A DNA stretch of 12,673 nucleotides, from the NCBI GenBank assembly GCA_002352125.1, contig DEHU01000245.1, positions 10,551 to 23,223 of the forward strand. Direction: 5' to 3'. This DNA is from Competibacteraceae bacterium UBA2792. GTDB lineage: Bacteria; Pseudomonadota; Gammaproteobacteria; Competibacterales; Competibacteraceae. Position numbers and translations under genes: made by a program. The notes beneath the pieces were generated by a model. It saw only the letters and a program-made list of their open reading frames with translations, was not told the origin of the DNA and made no database searches. Positions 1-6,686 of the stretch are shown here, one piece after another; positions within the stretch are counted from its first letter, which is position 1, and each line of letters begins with the position of its first letter.

Positions 1-1020
1 GTGGTGCGGTTGGACCATCACAATCGCATCCTGGTCGCGCAGGGGCTGCAACGCATTCGCCGGGGCCAGTGTGCGCCCGGCATCGTCGCGCTGTGCGAGG
101 TGGCCGGCCGAAACCGAGCCCAGCTTAGCGCCGCCGATATCGGTTACTACCTCGGCCCTCGGCTCAACGCCGCCGGGCGGCTGGAAGACATGAGCCAAGG
201 CATCGAATGCCTGCTCAGCGACGATCTGGACGCCGCCCGCACCATCGCCCGCCGCTTGGATGAAATCAACCGGCAACGCGGCGATTTAACCACCGAGATT
301 CACGCGCAAGCGCTGGATCGAATCGAGCGAGTGGCGCGGGATGCGGGCGAATTACCCTTTGGGCTTTGCCTGTTCGACCCCAGTTGGCACCAAGGGGTAG
401 TCGGCATCATCGCCGGCCGACTGAAAGAGCGCCTGCACCGCCCCGTGATCGTGTTCGCGCCCGACCGCGACGGCAAAATCAAGGGCTCTGGCCGCTCGGT
501 AGAAGGCATGCACCTGCGCGATGCTTTAGCGGCAGTCGCGACCGCCCACCCCGGCCTGATCGGCCATTTCGGCGGGCACGCTATGGCCGCTGGATTGAGC
601 TTGACGGCCGATCATTTCGAGCCGTTCGGCCGGGCGTTCGATGCCGAGATTCGCCTGAGGCTCACCGCCGATGACCTGCACGGCCGCTTGCTCAGCGATG
701 GCGAGCTGGCAACAGGCGATTTCTCGCTGGATACCGCCAAGTTATTGCGCGAGGCTGGCCCCTGGGGTCAGGGCTTTCCCGAGCCGCTATTCGACGGCGT
801 GTTCGAGGTGGTTTCCCACCGGGTGATGCAGGATCGGAAAACGCTAAAATTGTGGCTGCGACCACCGGGCACTTCTCTGACGCTGGAAGCGATCGCTTTC
901 GGGCGCGCACCCGACTTCGTGCCCGGCACGGCGCGGGTGCGCATCGCGTACCGCCTGGATGTCAACGATTGGCGCGGCGAACGCTTGCAATTGCGCGTCG
1001 AGCATCTGGAAGCCGCCTGA
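1..1020 (+). CDS. recJ: Single-stranded-DNA-specific exonuclease RecJ, C-terminal part (5' end cut by window edge)
   Basis: RecJ is a cytoplasmic 5'-to-3' exonuclease on single-stranded DNA, acting in recombination, mismatch and base-excision repair. The visible 339 residues lack the N-terminal DHH catalytic domain, about 230 residues upstream of the window (the family is usually about 570). Present, numbered from base 1, are the interdomain motif GPRLNAAGRLEDM (52-64), the DHHA1 domain with HQGVVGIIAGRLKE (130-143), GSGRS (162-166) and the hallmark GGHAMAAG (191-198), then the C-terminal OB-like domain with GPWGQGFPEPLF (253-264). The reading frame is open from base 1 and starts mid-domain, so the GTG at base 1 is not the real start. 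Only the absent part could show the Mn-binding Asp/His motifs. The stop is TGA at 1018-1020, 11 bases before the convergent cyclase stop. Family identity is close to certain. Confidence 0.96.
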   Translation: MVRLDHHNRILVAQGLQRIRRGQCAPGIVALCEVAGRNRAQLSAADIGYYLGPRLNAAGRLEDMSQGIECLLSDDLDAARTIARRLDEINRQRGDLTTEIHAQALDRIERVARDAGELPFGLCLFDPSWHQGVVGIIAGRLKERLHRPVIVFAPDRDGKIKGSGRSVEGMHLRDALAAVATAHPGLIGHFGGHAMAAGLSLTADHFEPFGRAFDAEIRLRLTADDLHGRLLSDGELATGDFSLDTAKLLREAGPWGQGFPEPLFDGVFEVVSHRVMQDRKTLKLWLRPPGTSLTLEAIAFGRAPDFVPGTARVRIAYRLDVNDWRGERLQLRVEHLEAA

Positions 1021-1031
1021 ACGCTTCTCCT

Positions 1032-3002
1032 TTACTCCAAACCGAGTTGATCGGCGAACCGCCAATTGTTCTTCCCGGCCCGTTTGGCGGCGTACATGGC
1101 GGTATCGGCTTGGCGGAGCAGGCTCATCGCCAGTTCCAGGTTGGCTGGCAACTCCGGCCGGTATAGCGCGATACCGATACTGGCGGTCACGACGGCGCTC
1201 GCCGCGCCCAGCGGCACCGGCTCCGCCAAGCGGGCGATGATTTTCTGCGCCACGGCGGCGGCAGCATTAGGGTGTTCGAGATTGGATAGGACGACCGTGA
1301 ACTCGTCGCCGCCCAACCGCGCCGCCGTATCGACGGCGCGCACGCACTGTTGCAAGCGCATCGCGACTTGCCGGAGCAACTCGTCGCCCATGTCGTGACC
1401 GAACGTGTCGTTCACTTGCTTGAAACCATCCAAATCCACCAGCAATACAGCCAGCAGCCGCCACTGGCGCCGGGCCTGCTGCAAACCTTTGCGCAGATGC
1501 TCGAACAACAGATTGCGGTTAGGCAAGCTGGTCAGGCTATCGTAGTTGGCCAACCGCCAGTTGCGTAAGCTAACCTCGGCCAGTATCCGAGTCCGCTCCT
1601 CCACCTTGGCTTCGACTTTGGCCTCCAACGTTTGATCGTAATCTCGCAGCAGCGCCTCGGCCATTTTGTGGAGCGCCTCGGCCTTTTTGTGGTCGGTGAT
1701 ATCGGCGGTCGTGCCGCGATAGCCCAAAAACTCGCCGTCCTCGTCGAATAGGGGCAAACCGCTGTTGCGCGTCCAGGCCGAGCGATCTTGGCCGGGCAAT
1801 CGCACGCGCAGCACCAACTGTTGGAAAGAGTGCCTTTGTTGGATCGCCGCCTCCAACGTGGCCAGATTGGTGTCTCGCTCCTGAGAAATGACGTAATGTC
1901 GCCAGTTTTTGCCGAGCGGATCGTCGCCCGGTTTCGTGGTTTCGGCAAAATGTCCCCTCAACTCGCACAGATTGCCAGCAGCATCGAACTCCCAAAGCAA
2001 ATCGTTGGAAATCTCGGCGAGATCCCGGAACAAAGCGGTGTTCGTGAGCCTTTCGTGAGATACCGCGCCGGTCAACAAGCCCGAAGCGACCACGGCCGCC
2101 ATCACGATCTGGTACTGAAACGCTAAATCGGTTTGCCCGAACGATAACACCAACGCCACGATACCCAGTTCGCAGAGAAACACGGCCAATACCGCACCCC
2201 GCATGCTACGGGTTGCCACGATCCAAACTAGCACCGGCAACACCAACAGGGTCATGAACGGATTCGCTTTCTCATGCCAAAGATGATGTGGTACCCAAAA
2301 CAAAGCCACCAGCAACAACGCCGACAGCAGGATATGAACGAGAATTGTCCTCACCGAAGGCCAATCGACCGTTGTCGGCAACCGGAACCAGCCCGGTGCG
2401 TCGCCTTTGCGCAAGCGCCGCGCCAGAGGGGCCACGAAAATAAGCAGCAGCGGCGCGAACGTGGTGACTCCAACGAAATCCCCAACCCACCAACTCAGCA
2501 CGCTCTCGGATAGCCGGGATTGCGGCGGCAACAAGCCGGCGGCATTCAGGATTTGGGTACCGACTAAAGCCGAAAATAGGGAACCGGCGGCAGCAGCGGC
2601 GAGAAACGCAGCCATTTGTTGCGGGTCGTTGAAATACCACCGCTCGCGGCGGCGTCCTCCCGGATAGCGACGCAGGGCGTAGGCCGCCACGACATAGCCA
2701 AGCGGAGACAACAGGTTGGCCGCCAAATAATACGGCCACTGTTCCCAAGACCAGATGGATAATCCTCCGAGCAGCGACGCCAAGATGGGCAACGGCAGCG
2801 CTCGCCCGCCGTACTCGAACAGAATGGCAAACGTCAGGCCGGCTGGCGGGTACCAAAGGCTGATCCCGGTCGCGGCATTTAATCCGCTCGACGCATACCA
2901 TAGCGCCACCCACATCGCGACATAGCCGAGCGCCAGAGCCATCGCTCGAAGCTGCGGCTTCCAAACCGATATCGCATTACGCACATCGCGCACGGTTTTC
3001 AT
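1032..3002 (-). CDS. Membrane diguanylate cyclase: MASE1 - PAS - GGDEF
   Basis: This 656-residue inner-membrane protein is predicted to make cyclic di-GMP from two GTP. Residues about 20-315 are a hydrophobic MASE1-type sensor with several membrane segments and the motif WYPPAGL (50-56). Residues about 322-440 form a PAS domain ending in a PAC-like segment (GYRGTTADITDHKKAE). Residues about 441-480 are a charged helix, probably a signalling coiled coil. The GGDEF domain covers about 485-650: DSLTSLPNRN opens it, D523 in VDLDGFKQVND is the expected metal ligand, GGDEF is intact at 564-568, and RAVD at 555-558 is a complete RxxD inhibitory site five residues upstream. It therefore looks active and product-inhibited. 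There is no EAL domain. The frame extends 49 codons upstream to 3149, but that overlaps the preceding gene. The ATG at 3002, with a modest AGGCGG ahead of it and a basic stretch before the first membrane helix, is the better start. The MASE1 ligand is unknown. Confidence 0.93.
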   Translation of the reverse strand: MKTVRDVRNAISVWKPQLRAMALALGYVAMWVALWYASSGLNAATGISLWYPPAGLTFAILFEYGGRALPLPILASLLGGLSIWSWEQWPYYLAANLLSPLGYVVAAYALRRYPGGRRRERWYFNDPQQMAAFLAAAAAGSLFSALVGTQILNAAGLLPPQSRLSESVLSWWVGDFVGVTTFAPLLLIFVAPLARRLRKGDAPGWFRLPTTVDWPSVRTILVHILLSALLLVALFWVPHHLWHEKANPFMTLLVLPVLVWIVATRSMRGAVLAVFLCELGIVALVLSFGQTDLAFQYQIVMAAVVASGLLTGAVSHERLTNTALFRDLAEISNDLLWEFDAAGNLCELRGHFAETTKPGDDPLGKNWRHYVISQERDTNLATLEAAIQQRHSFQQLVLRVRLPGQDRSAWTRNSGLPLFDEDGEFLGYRGTTADITDHKKAEALHKMAEALLRDYDQTLEAKVEAKVEERTRILAEVSLRNWRLANYDSLTSLPNRNLLFEHLRKGLQQARRQWRLLAVLLVDLDGFKQVNDTFGHDMGDELLRQVAMRLQQCVRAVDTAARLGGDEFTVVLSNLEHPNAAAAVAQKIIARLAEPVPLGAASAVVTASIGIALYRPELPANLELAMSLLRQADTAMYAAKRAGKNNWRFADQLGLE

Positions 3003-3073
3003 GCCGCCTATCTTTGCCGACGGTTGCCGATCATGGACTCGTTGCACCCAACGCTTATCATTTATATCGATAC

Positions 3074-3922
3074 TCAATAATGCTGGAGCCGAAACAAAGT
3101 CTCGTCCTCGAACACCGCTGCAATCGCATCGCCCACCACTGCCCCCCACCGAATGCAGCCTGCGTCATCGGCGATCAAATCCTGGCGGATTTCGACTTCC
3201 ACATGCGGCAAGCCGGCCACGCCACCGTGGGTGTCCATGGTGAAGCCGACTTCTCTCCCCGAATAAGGCTCGTTGTCGCCTACGCATAAATCGGGTTCGG
3301 CTCGCAATCGAGCCAGCAGCGGCAGAGCCAAGCGCGGATCGCGGTTCCACAATACGCCAAGCTGCCACGGCCGGCGGAAACCACTCATCACCGGCGTGAA
3401 GCTGTGGATGGCAACCAGCGCCGGCGCCCGGCCCTGGCCGTGCCGCCAGCGGTGCGCCAACATGCGGGTAATGGCGTGATGATAGGGCCAAAACACCTCG
3501 TTCAGCCGGGATTCCGCCGCCGCATCGTCAAGATTCCGATTGCCGGGGATAAAAATTCCGTCGCTGACTTCGGCGATGGAGGTCGGATCGCCGGGAGAGC
3601 GGTTGCAGTCGATCACCAGCCGCGAATAACCGGCCAATATCGCCGATGCATCCAACCGCGCCGCCAGCAATCGGGTGACTTGCGCGGCGCCGATATCCCA
3701 AGCGATGTGCTGAGACAGCGCCGTCGGTTTTAATCCGAGTTGGCCGAGCCTTGCCGGAACGGCGTTGCTGGCATGATCGCAGACCAGCACCACCGCTGCC
3801 CGGCCATCCGGGTTAACTACGCAAAAAGGTGGTGGATCTCCAGAATCTAGTAGAGGTGAGATAGCGGGATTAGCGGCCCCATCGTTCATGGATGACGAAA
3901 AAATTTGGTGTATATCGACCAT
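3074..3922 (-). CDS. N-formylglutamate amidohydrolase family protein
   Basis: This 282-residue soluble protein belongs to the FGase family, zinc-type hydrolases that include HutG-like N-formylglutamate deformylases of histidine breakdown. Visible family signatures are LVCDHASNAVP (46-56), SRLVIDCNRSPGDPTSI (100-116), FWPYHHAI (144-151), AIHSFTPV (171-178) and YSGREVGFTMDTHG (220-233). The His/Asp/Glu positions in these are the likely metal and catalytic residues. No other hut gene is near, and this branch (predicted amidohydrolases of the COG3931 kind) often stands outside hut operons, so the substrate is uncertain and I give no symbol. It is followed 71 bases later by the diguanylate cyclase on the same strand, possibly co-transcribed. 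The start is unsure: ATG at 3922 gives the longest product, ATG at 3889 removes a poorly conserved 11 residues, and neither has a good ribosome binding site. Confidence 0.88.
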   Translation of the reverse strand: MVDIHQIFSSSMNDGAANPAISPLLDSGDPPPFCVVNPDGRAAVVLVCDHASNAVPARLGQLGLKPTALSQHIAWDIGAAQVTRLLAARLDASAILAGYSRLVIDCNRSPGDPTSIAEVSDGIFIPGNRNLDDAAAESRLNEVFWPYHHAITRMLAHRWRHGQGRAPALVAIHSFTPVMSGFRRPWQLGVLWNRDPRLALPLLARLRAEPDLCVGDNEPYSGREVGFTMDTHGGVAGLPHVEVEIRQDLIADDAGCIRWGAVVGDAIAAVFEDETLFRLQHY

Positions 3923-3928
3923 GGATAA

Positions 3929-3944
3929 TGAAAATTTCGTGCCA
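3929..3944 (-). promoter_or_regulatory. Possible sigma-54-like -24/-12 promoter ahead of the amidohydrolase gene
   Basis: On the - strand the sequence TGGCACG-AAAT-TTTCA matches the sigma-54 consensus TGGCACG-N4-TTGCW at every specified position except the G of the -12 GC pair, which is T. It lies in an AT-rich stretch just upstream of the gene. If used, transcription would begin near 3918, inside the longest reading frame, and the start codon would then be ATG 3889. The missing G is normally important, so this is only a candidate. A weak sigma-70 -10-like CATAAT at 3955-3960 on the same strand has no good -35 partner. Confidence 0.2.
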
Positions 3945-4219
3945 AAAATTAAAAATTATGGGAATAAAAATTTACAGATATCGTACCGTCAGCCTTTGCA
4001 CTGATGGCGCAAGCCGAATTAACGCTCATCCGTATAATCGCTAAATCCAGCTCGGGAACTCAGAATCGATCTCGGTCGTTTATCCGGTTGGCCGGATCAG
4101 CCGAATATCTGCTTGGCACGCGACGGACTCGACGGTGGCACCGCCGGAAATCGCGACGATGACGAGGAGGGATTCGAGCCGTTTGGCTCAACTGTTTTGC
4201 CGAACGGCGCTCGATCAGC

Positions 4220-4260
4220 GCTCTCCACCGACACGGTTGCGGTCCACATCCGTGGAGAGC
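4220..4260 (-). terminator. Inverted repeat downstream of the DUF4384 gene, possible terminator
   Basis: A perfect 9-base inverted repeat (GCTCTCCAC at 4220-4228, GTGGAGAGC at 4252-4260) encloses a 23-base loop and begins 19 bases after the DUF4384 stop codon. A second copy of TCCAC (4243-4247) can pair with the same right arm, giving an alternative short hairpin with a 4-base loop. No T-run follows on the - strand, so it is not a classic intrinsic terminator. It could be a Rho-assisted end, an RNA-stabilising 3' hairpin or a protein site. Confidence 0.35.
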
Positions 4261-4279
4261 TCTCGGCCATACCGTTGAC

Positions 4280-5071
4280 TTAGCGATGCTCGAAAGTCAC
4301 CATATTGATACAATCCGCGCACAGATTATTCAAGCGCTGGACTGGCATGGCGAAAGATTCCGTTGGAGTCCACGGTATCGTGGCGGTCTTTTTTTCGGGA
4401 TCATCCACGATGGCGGCTAACCCTCTGGTTTTGAAGCTGGCGTTGATAGCCGTTTGCAGCGTGTTGGTCTTCGAGCTGTCTTGGGTTAGCCGGGCTTTGA
4501 CCAAATCTTCGTATTGCTGTTCCAGGGCTTGGCTCGGTTGCCGGAAAGCCAAAAACAGAATGCTTTCCGAGCCGACTTTGTTATCGAGCTGGAAGGATTT
4601 GTCCTTGGCGGGCAAATAATAGGCAACCCCGGCCCGAACCGGATTGAGGTTGTTGACTTTTACGCCACCAAATTCTGTCATGGGAAAGAGCCGGTAAATC
4701 GCTTTGCTGCTATCGACCTGGAAAATGTAAACGTAGCTATCTTCCGTCGGCGTAAATTGAATTTTGTAGTGGTCGCCAGAGTTCAGCGTGCTCCCCCCGA
4801 TCAGTGGCTTAAGAGGCCCTTGGCCACCGGGACGGTAGACATAATTGACCTTGAAATTGAGCGGCTTGCCGGTTTGTGGAACCAAAGATGCCGACCTTGG
4901 AGTCGCGCCCCCCGGCTCGGGGACGATCTTGACGGTCCCGGCCGGACCGCGAGTTTTGAGGTCGGCATCAGTTGCGGGATCGGCCGCTTCGACGCTGCCG
5001 GCGATTCCGATCAACGTACCGCCGAACAAGACGAGCAGAGGGTAATTCCACCAACGGGTTTTAGAGTTCAT
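4280..5071 (-). CDS. Secreted DUF4384-type protein, partner of the adjacent kinase
   Basis: This 263-residue protein has a Sec signal peptide: basic start MNSKTRWWN, hydrophobic core, and likely cleavage after VEA near residue 29. It should act in the periplasm or beyond. Residues about 70-175 resemble the DUF4384 family, with YVYIFQVDSS, YRLFP and NPVRAGVAYYLPA. They align without large gaps to the extracytoplasmic part of the upstream kinase, and a following helix (about 180-217, EQQYEDLVKARLTQDSS) also matches the kinase C-terminus. A unique tail ends in a Cys pair (CADC, residues 251-254). ATG 5071 is chosen because AGAGGA sits 4 bases ahead of it and the signal peptide then has a normal length. 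An in-frame ATG at 5086 lacks this. The start overlaps the kinase stop by 11 bases, so translation is probably coupled. The biochemical function is unknown. It may be a ligand-binding or regulatory partner. Confidence 0.85.
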   Translation of the reverse strand: MNSKTRWWNYPLLVLFGGTLIGIAGSVEAADPATDADLKTRGPAGTVKIVPEPGGATPRSASLVPQTGKPLNFKVNYVYRPGGQGPLKPLIGGSTLNSGDHYKIQFTPTEDSYVYIFQVDSSKAIYRLFPMTEFGGVKVNNLNPVRAGVAYYLPAKDKSFQLDNKVGSESILFLAFRQPSQALEQQYEDLVKARLTQDSSKTNTLQTAINASFKTRGLAAIVDDPEKKTATIPWTPTESFAMPVQRLNNLCADCINMVTFEHR

Positions 5072-6566
5072 GGCTTCCTCTCGCATTGTGTTTGAAATTC
5101 AAAGCAGGCACAGCGCCCGCTCGCGCTCTCTGCAATCTGTCGGTCAAGCGCATTTGTAGTTCCGTGATTCGCGCAGAATCCTGCGCGCGGCGCGCTTCGA
5201 CGAGCGCAGCATATTGATTTTCCAGTTCGGCGTTCTGGTTTTTGAGGGCTAAAACGTGAATTTGCTCTTGGCCGGTCTGGTCATCGAGCTGAAAAGCTTC
5301 GTCTTCGGCCGGTACGAAGTAGGCCGTGCCGGCCCGCACCGGATTTGCGTTACCGGCTTGCGCAGTCCCGGCGCTTTCGGGCGGGAACAGACGGTAAACG
5401 GCTCCGCTGCTGTCGATTTGGAAGACGTAAACGTAGCCGTTCTGCTCGGGCGTAAAGCGGATCTGGTAGCGATCTCCGGAATGCAGGACGCTGCCGTCGA
5501 GCAACGGCCGGAAATTGAGCTGGTCGGTGGGTCGATAGGAATAGGAGACTTGAACCGGCAACGCGGACTTCGGCGGGCGTTGCCAAATTGTGTAACCTAT
5601 CCCTGCGAGCAAGGCAACGACCAGCGGAAGCGCAATACCGATCAATCGCTTGTTAAACGGTTTTTCGGTTATGTCGCCGCTGCCCGGCGACGACAAGATA
5701 ACGGTTTTATCGTTCTCCTGCTCGGCGAGCTTGTCGATCGCATCGACAAGATGCTCGGCGAGAGTAAACCGCTCGTTCGGATTGCGGGCTAGCATCCTGT
5801 CCAGAATGCCCTGATACCGGCTCAATTCGGCCGGCAGCGGTTCAGTATAGCCTTCCAGCGTACGATCGGGCCGGAATCCGGTCAGCATCTCGAAAAACAC
5901 CAAGCCCAGAGAATACAGGTCGCTACGACCGTCGAGGGGCTTCCCTTGGGCCTGTTCTGGGCTCATGTAAAGAACCGTGCCGACCGCCAGGCCAGTCGCG
6001 GTAAGCTGGACGCTGTCTTCGTAGGCTTTCGCGATCCCGAAATCGGAAAGCACCGCGTTATTATCGTCCCGAAACAAGATGTTGGCCGGCTTGATATCCC
6101 GATGAACGAAGCCCTGACGATGAGCGTGGCCCAAAGCGCTGGCCAGTTGGCGCAAAATCGCGAGCGCCTGCTTTGGAGATAATCCTTTTTGAATACGATC
6201 CCTCAACGTACCGCCTTCCACGTACTCCATGATCATGTAGTACTGGTTGAGACACTCGCCGATATCGTGAATTGTCACGATATGCGGATGCCGCAACTGA
6301 GCGATGATTTTTCCCTCCTTGAGAAAACGCTGGCGAAACGTGGCGTCGATGCTCAGCGAAGGCGTGATCACCTTGATCGCGACCGGCCGTTCGAGCGCCT
6401 CCTGAATCGCCAAATACACTTGCCCCATCGCGCCGCTGTTGATCAGCTTTTCGACTTTGTAACCGGGGATTAGGGGAGCCGACTCAATCTTGACCTCGTC
6501 GATATCGATATCGCCCAGTTCGTCATTTTCCTGTCCATCGGACTTGATATCATCGGGATAAGACAT
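5061..6566 (-). CDS. Transmembrane Ser/Thr protein kinase with extracytoplasmic DUF4384-type domain
   Basis: This 501-residue Hanks-type kinase (numbered from ATG 6566) has an acidic N-terminal tail. The kinase domain spans about 36-280: nucleotide loop NSGAMGQVY (43-51), invariant K65, alpha-C E84, catalytic HRD at 155-157 with N162, DFG at 175-177, an activation loop containing Thr residues, and SPE at 202-204. One membrane helix lies at about 308-328. The C-terminal part is therefore periplasmic and carries a DUF4384-type domain (about 338-445; GYVYVFQIDSS, NPVRAGTAYFVPAEDE) plus a charged helix (about 446-481). It has no PASTA repeats. All catalytic residues are present, but the first glycine of the usual GxGxxG loop is Asn. 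ATG 6566 with GGTGG upstream is preferred to a GTG at 6578. Architecture implies a periplasmic sensor that controls cytoplasmic phosphorylation. Substrates are unknown, and the CHAT protein is a candidate. Confidence 0.93.
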   Translation of the reverse strand: MSYPDDIKSDGQENDELGDIDIDEVKIESAPLIPGYKVEKLINSGAMGQVYLAIQEALERPVAIKVITPSLSIDATFRQRFLKEGKIIAQLRHPHIVTIHDIGECLNQYYMIMEYVEGGTLRDRIQKGLSPKQALAILRQLASALGHAHRQGFVHRDIKPANILFRDDNNAVLSDFGIAKAYEDSVQLTATGLAVGTVLYMSPEQAQGKPLDGRSDLYSLGLVFFEMLTGFRPDRTLEGYTEPLPAELSRYQGILDRMLARNPNERFTLAEHLVDAIDKLAEQENDKTVILSSPGSGDITEKPFNKRLIGIALPLVVALLAGIGYTIWQRPPKSALPVQVSYSYRPTDQLNFRPLLDGSVLHSGDRYQIRFTPEQNGYVYVFQIDSSGAVYRLFPPESAGTAQAGNANPVRAGTAYFVPAEDEAFQLDDQTGQEQIHVLALKNQNAELENQYAALVEARRAQDSARITELQMRLTDRLQRARAGAVPALNFKHNARGSHEL

Positions 6567-6686
6567 TATGGCCACCACCCGCTTCGCTAAAGTAATTGTC
6601 TTTGGCCTCTAGCCACCAATCGACGGGTTCGATCCTCCCCTGCGCGCCCAGGAAAAAACGGATTGTAGACCGCGCGAGGTGCATCG

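Larger units (their letters stand above)
3923..4279. other. 357-base intergenic region between amidohydrolase and DUF4384 genes
   Basis: No convincing gene is seen here. The right part (about 4220-4260) holds an inverted repeat just downstream of the DUF4384 stop, and a smaller hairpin (ATCCGG-TTGG-CCGGAT) sits at 4082-4097. The left 60 bases are strikingly AT-rich compared with the surrounding DNA and probably contain the promoter of the amidohydrolase. A short - strand reading frame (4270-4097, 57 codons from ATG to TGA) lies in the gap. It encodes a Ser/Pro-rich peptide with no ribosome binding site, no recognisable family and no distinctive codon bias, so I do not call it a gene. Confidence 0.6.

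Noticed and set aside
2272..2964. 230-codon - strand frame within the cyclase membrane region
   Set aside because: Out-of-frame shadow of the MASE1 segment. No coherent hydrophobic helices or domain.
4097..4270. 57-codon Ser/Pro-rich - strand frame just after the DUF4384 gene
   Set aside because: No ribosome site, no recognised family, and third-base composition like random GC-rich DNA. It also overlaps the inverted repeat at 4220-4260.
4514..5095. 193-codon + strand open frame opposite the secreted DUF4384 gene
   Set aside because: No family resemblance and no ribosome site. The - strand protein has a signal peptide, strong ribosome site and a paralogue next door.
5256..5792. 178-codon + strand open frame opposite the kinase C-terminus
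   Set aside because: Antisense shadow of the membrane segment and DUF4384-type domain. Composition explained by the kinase codons.
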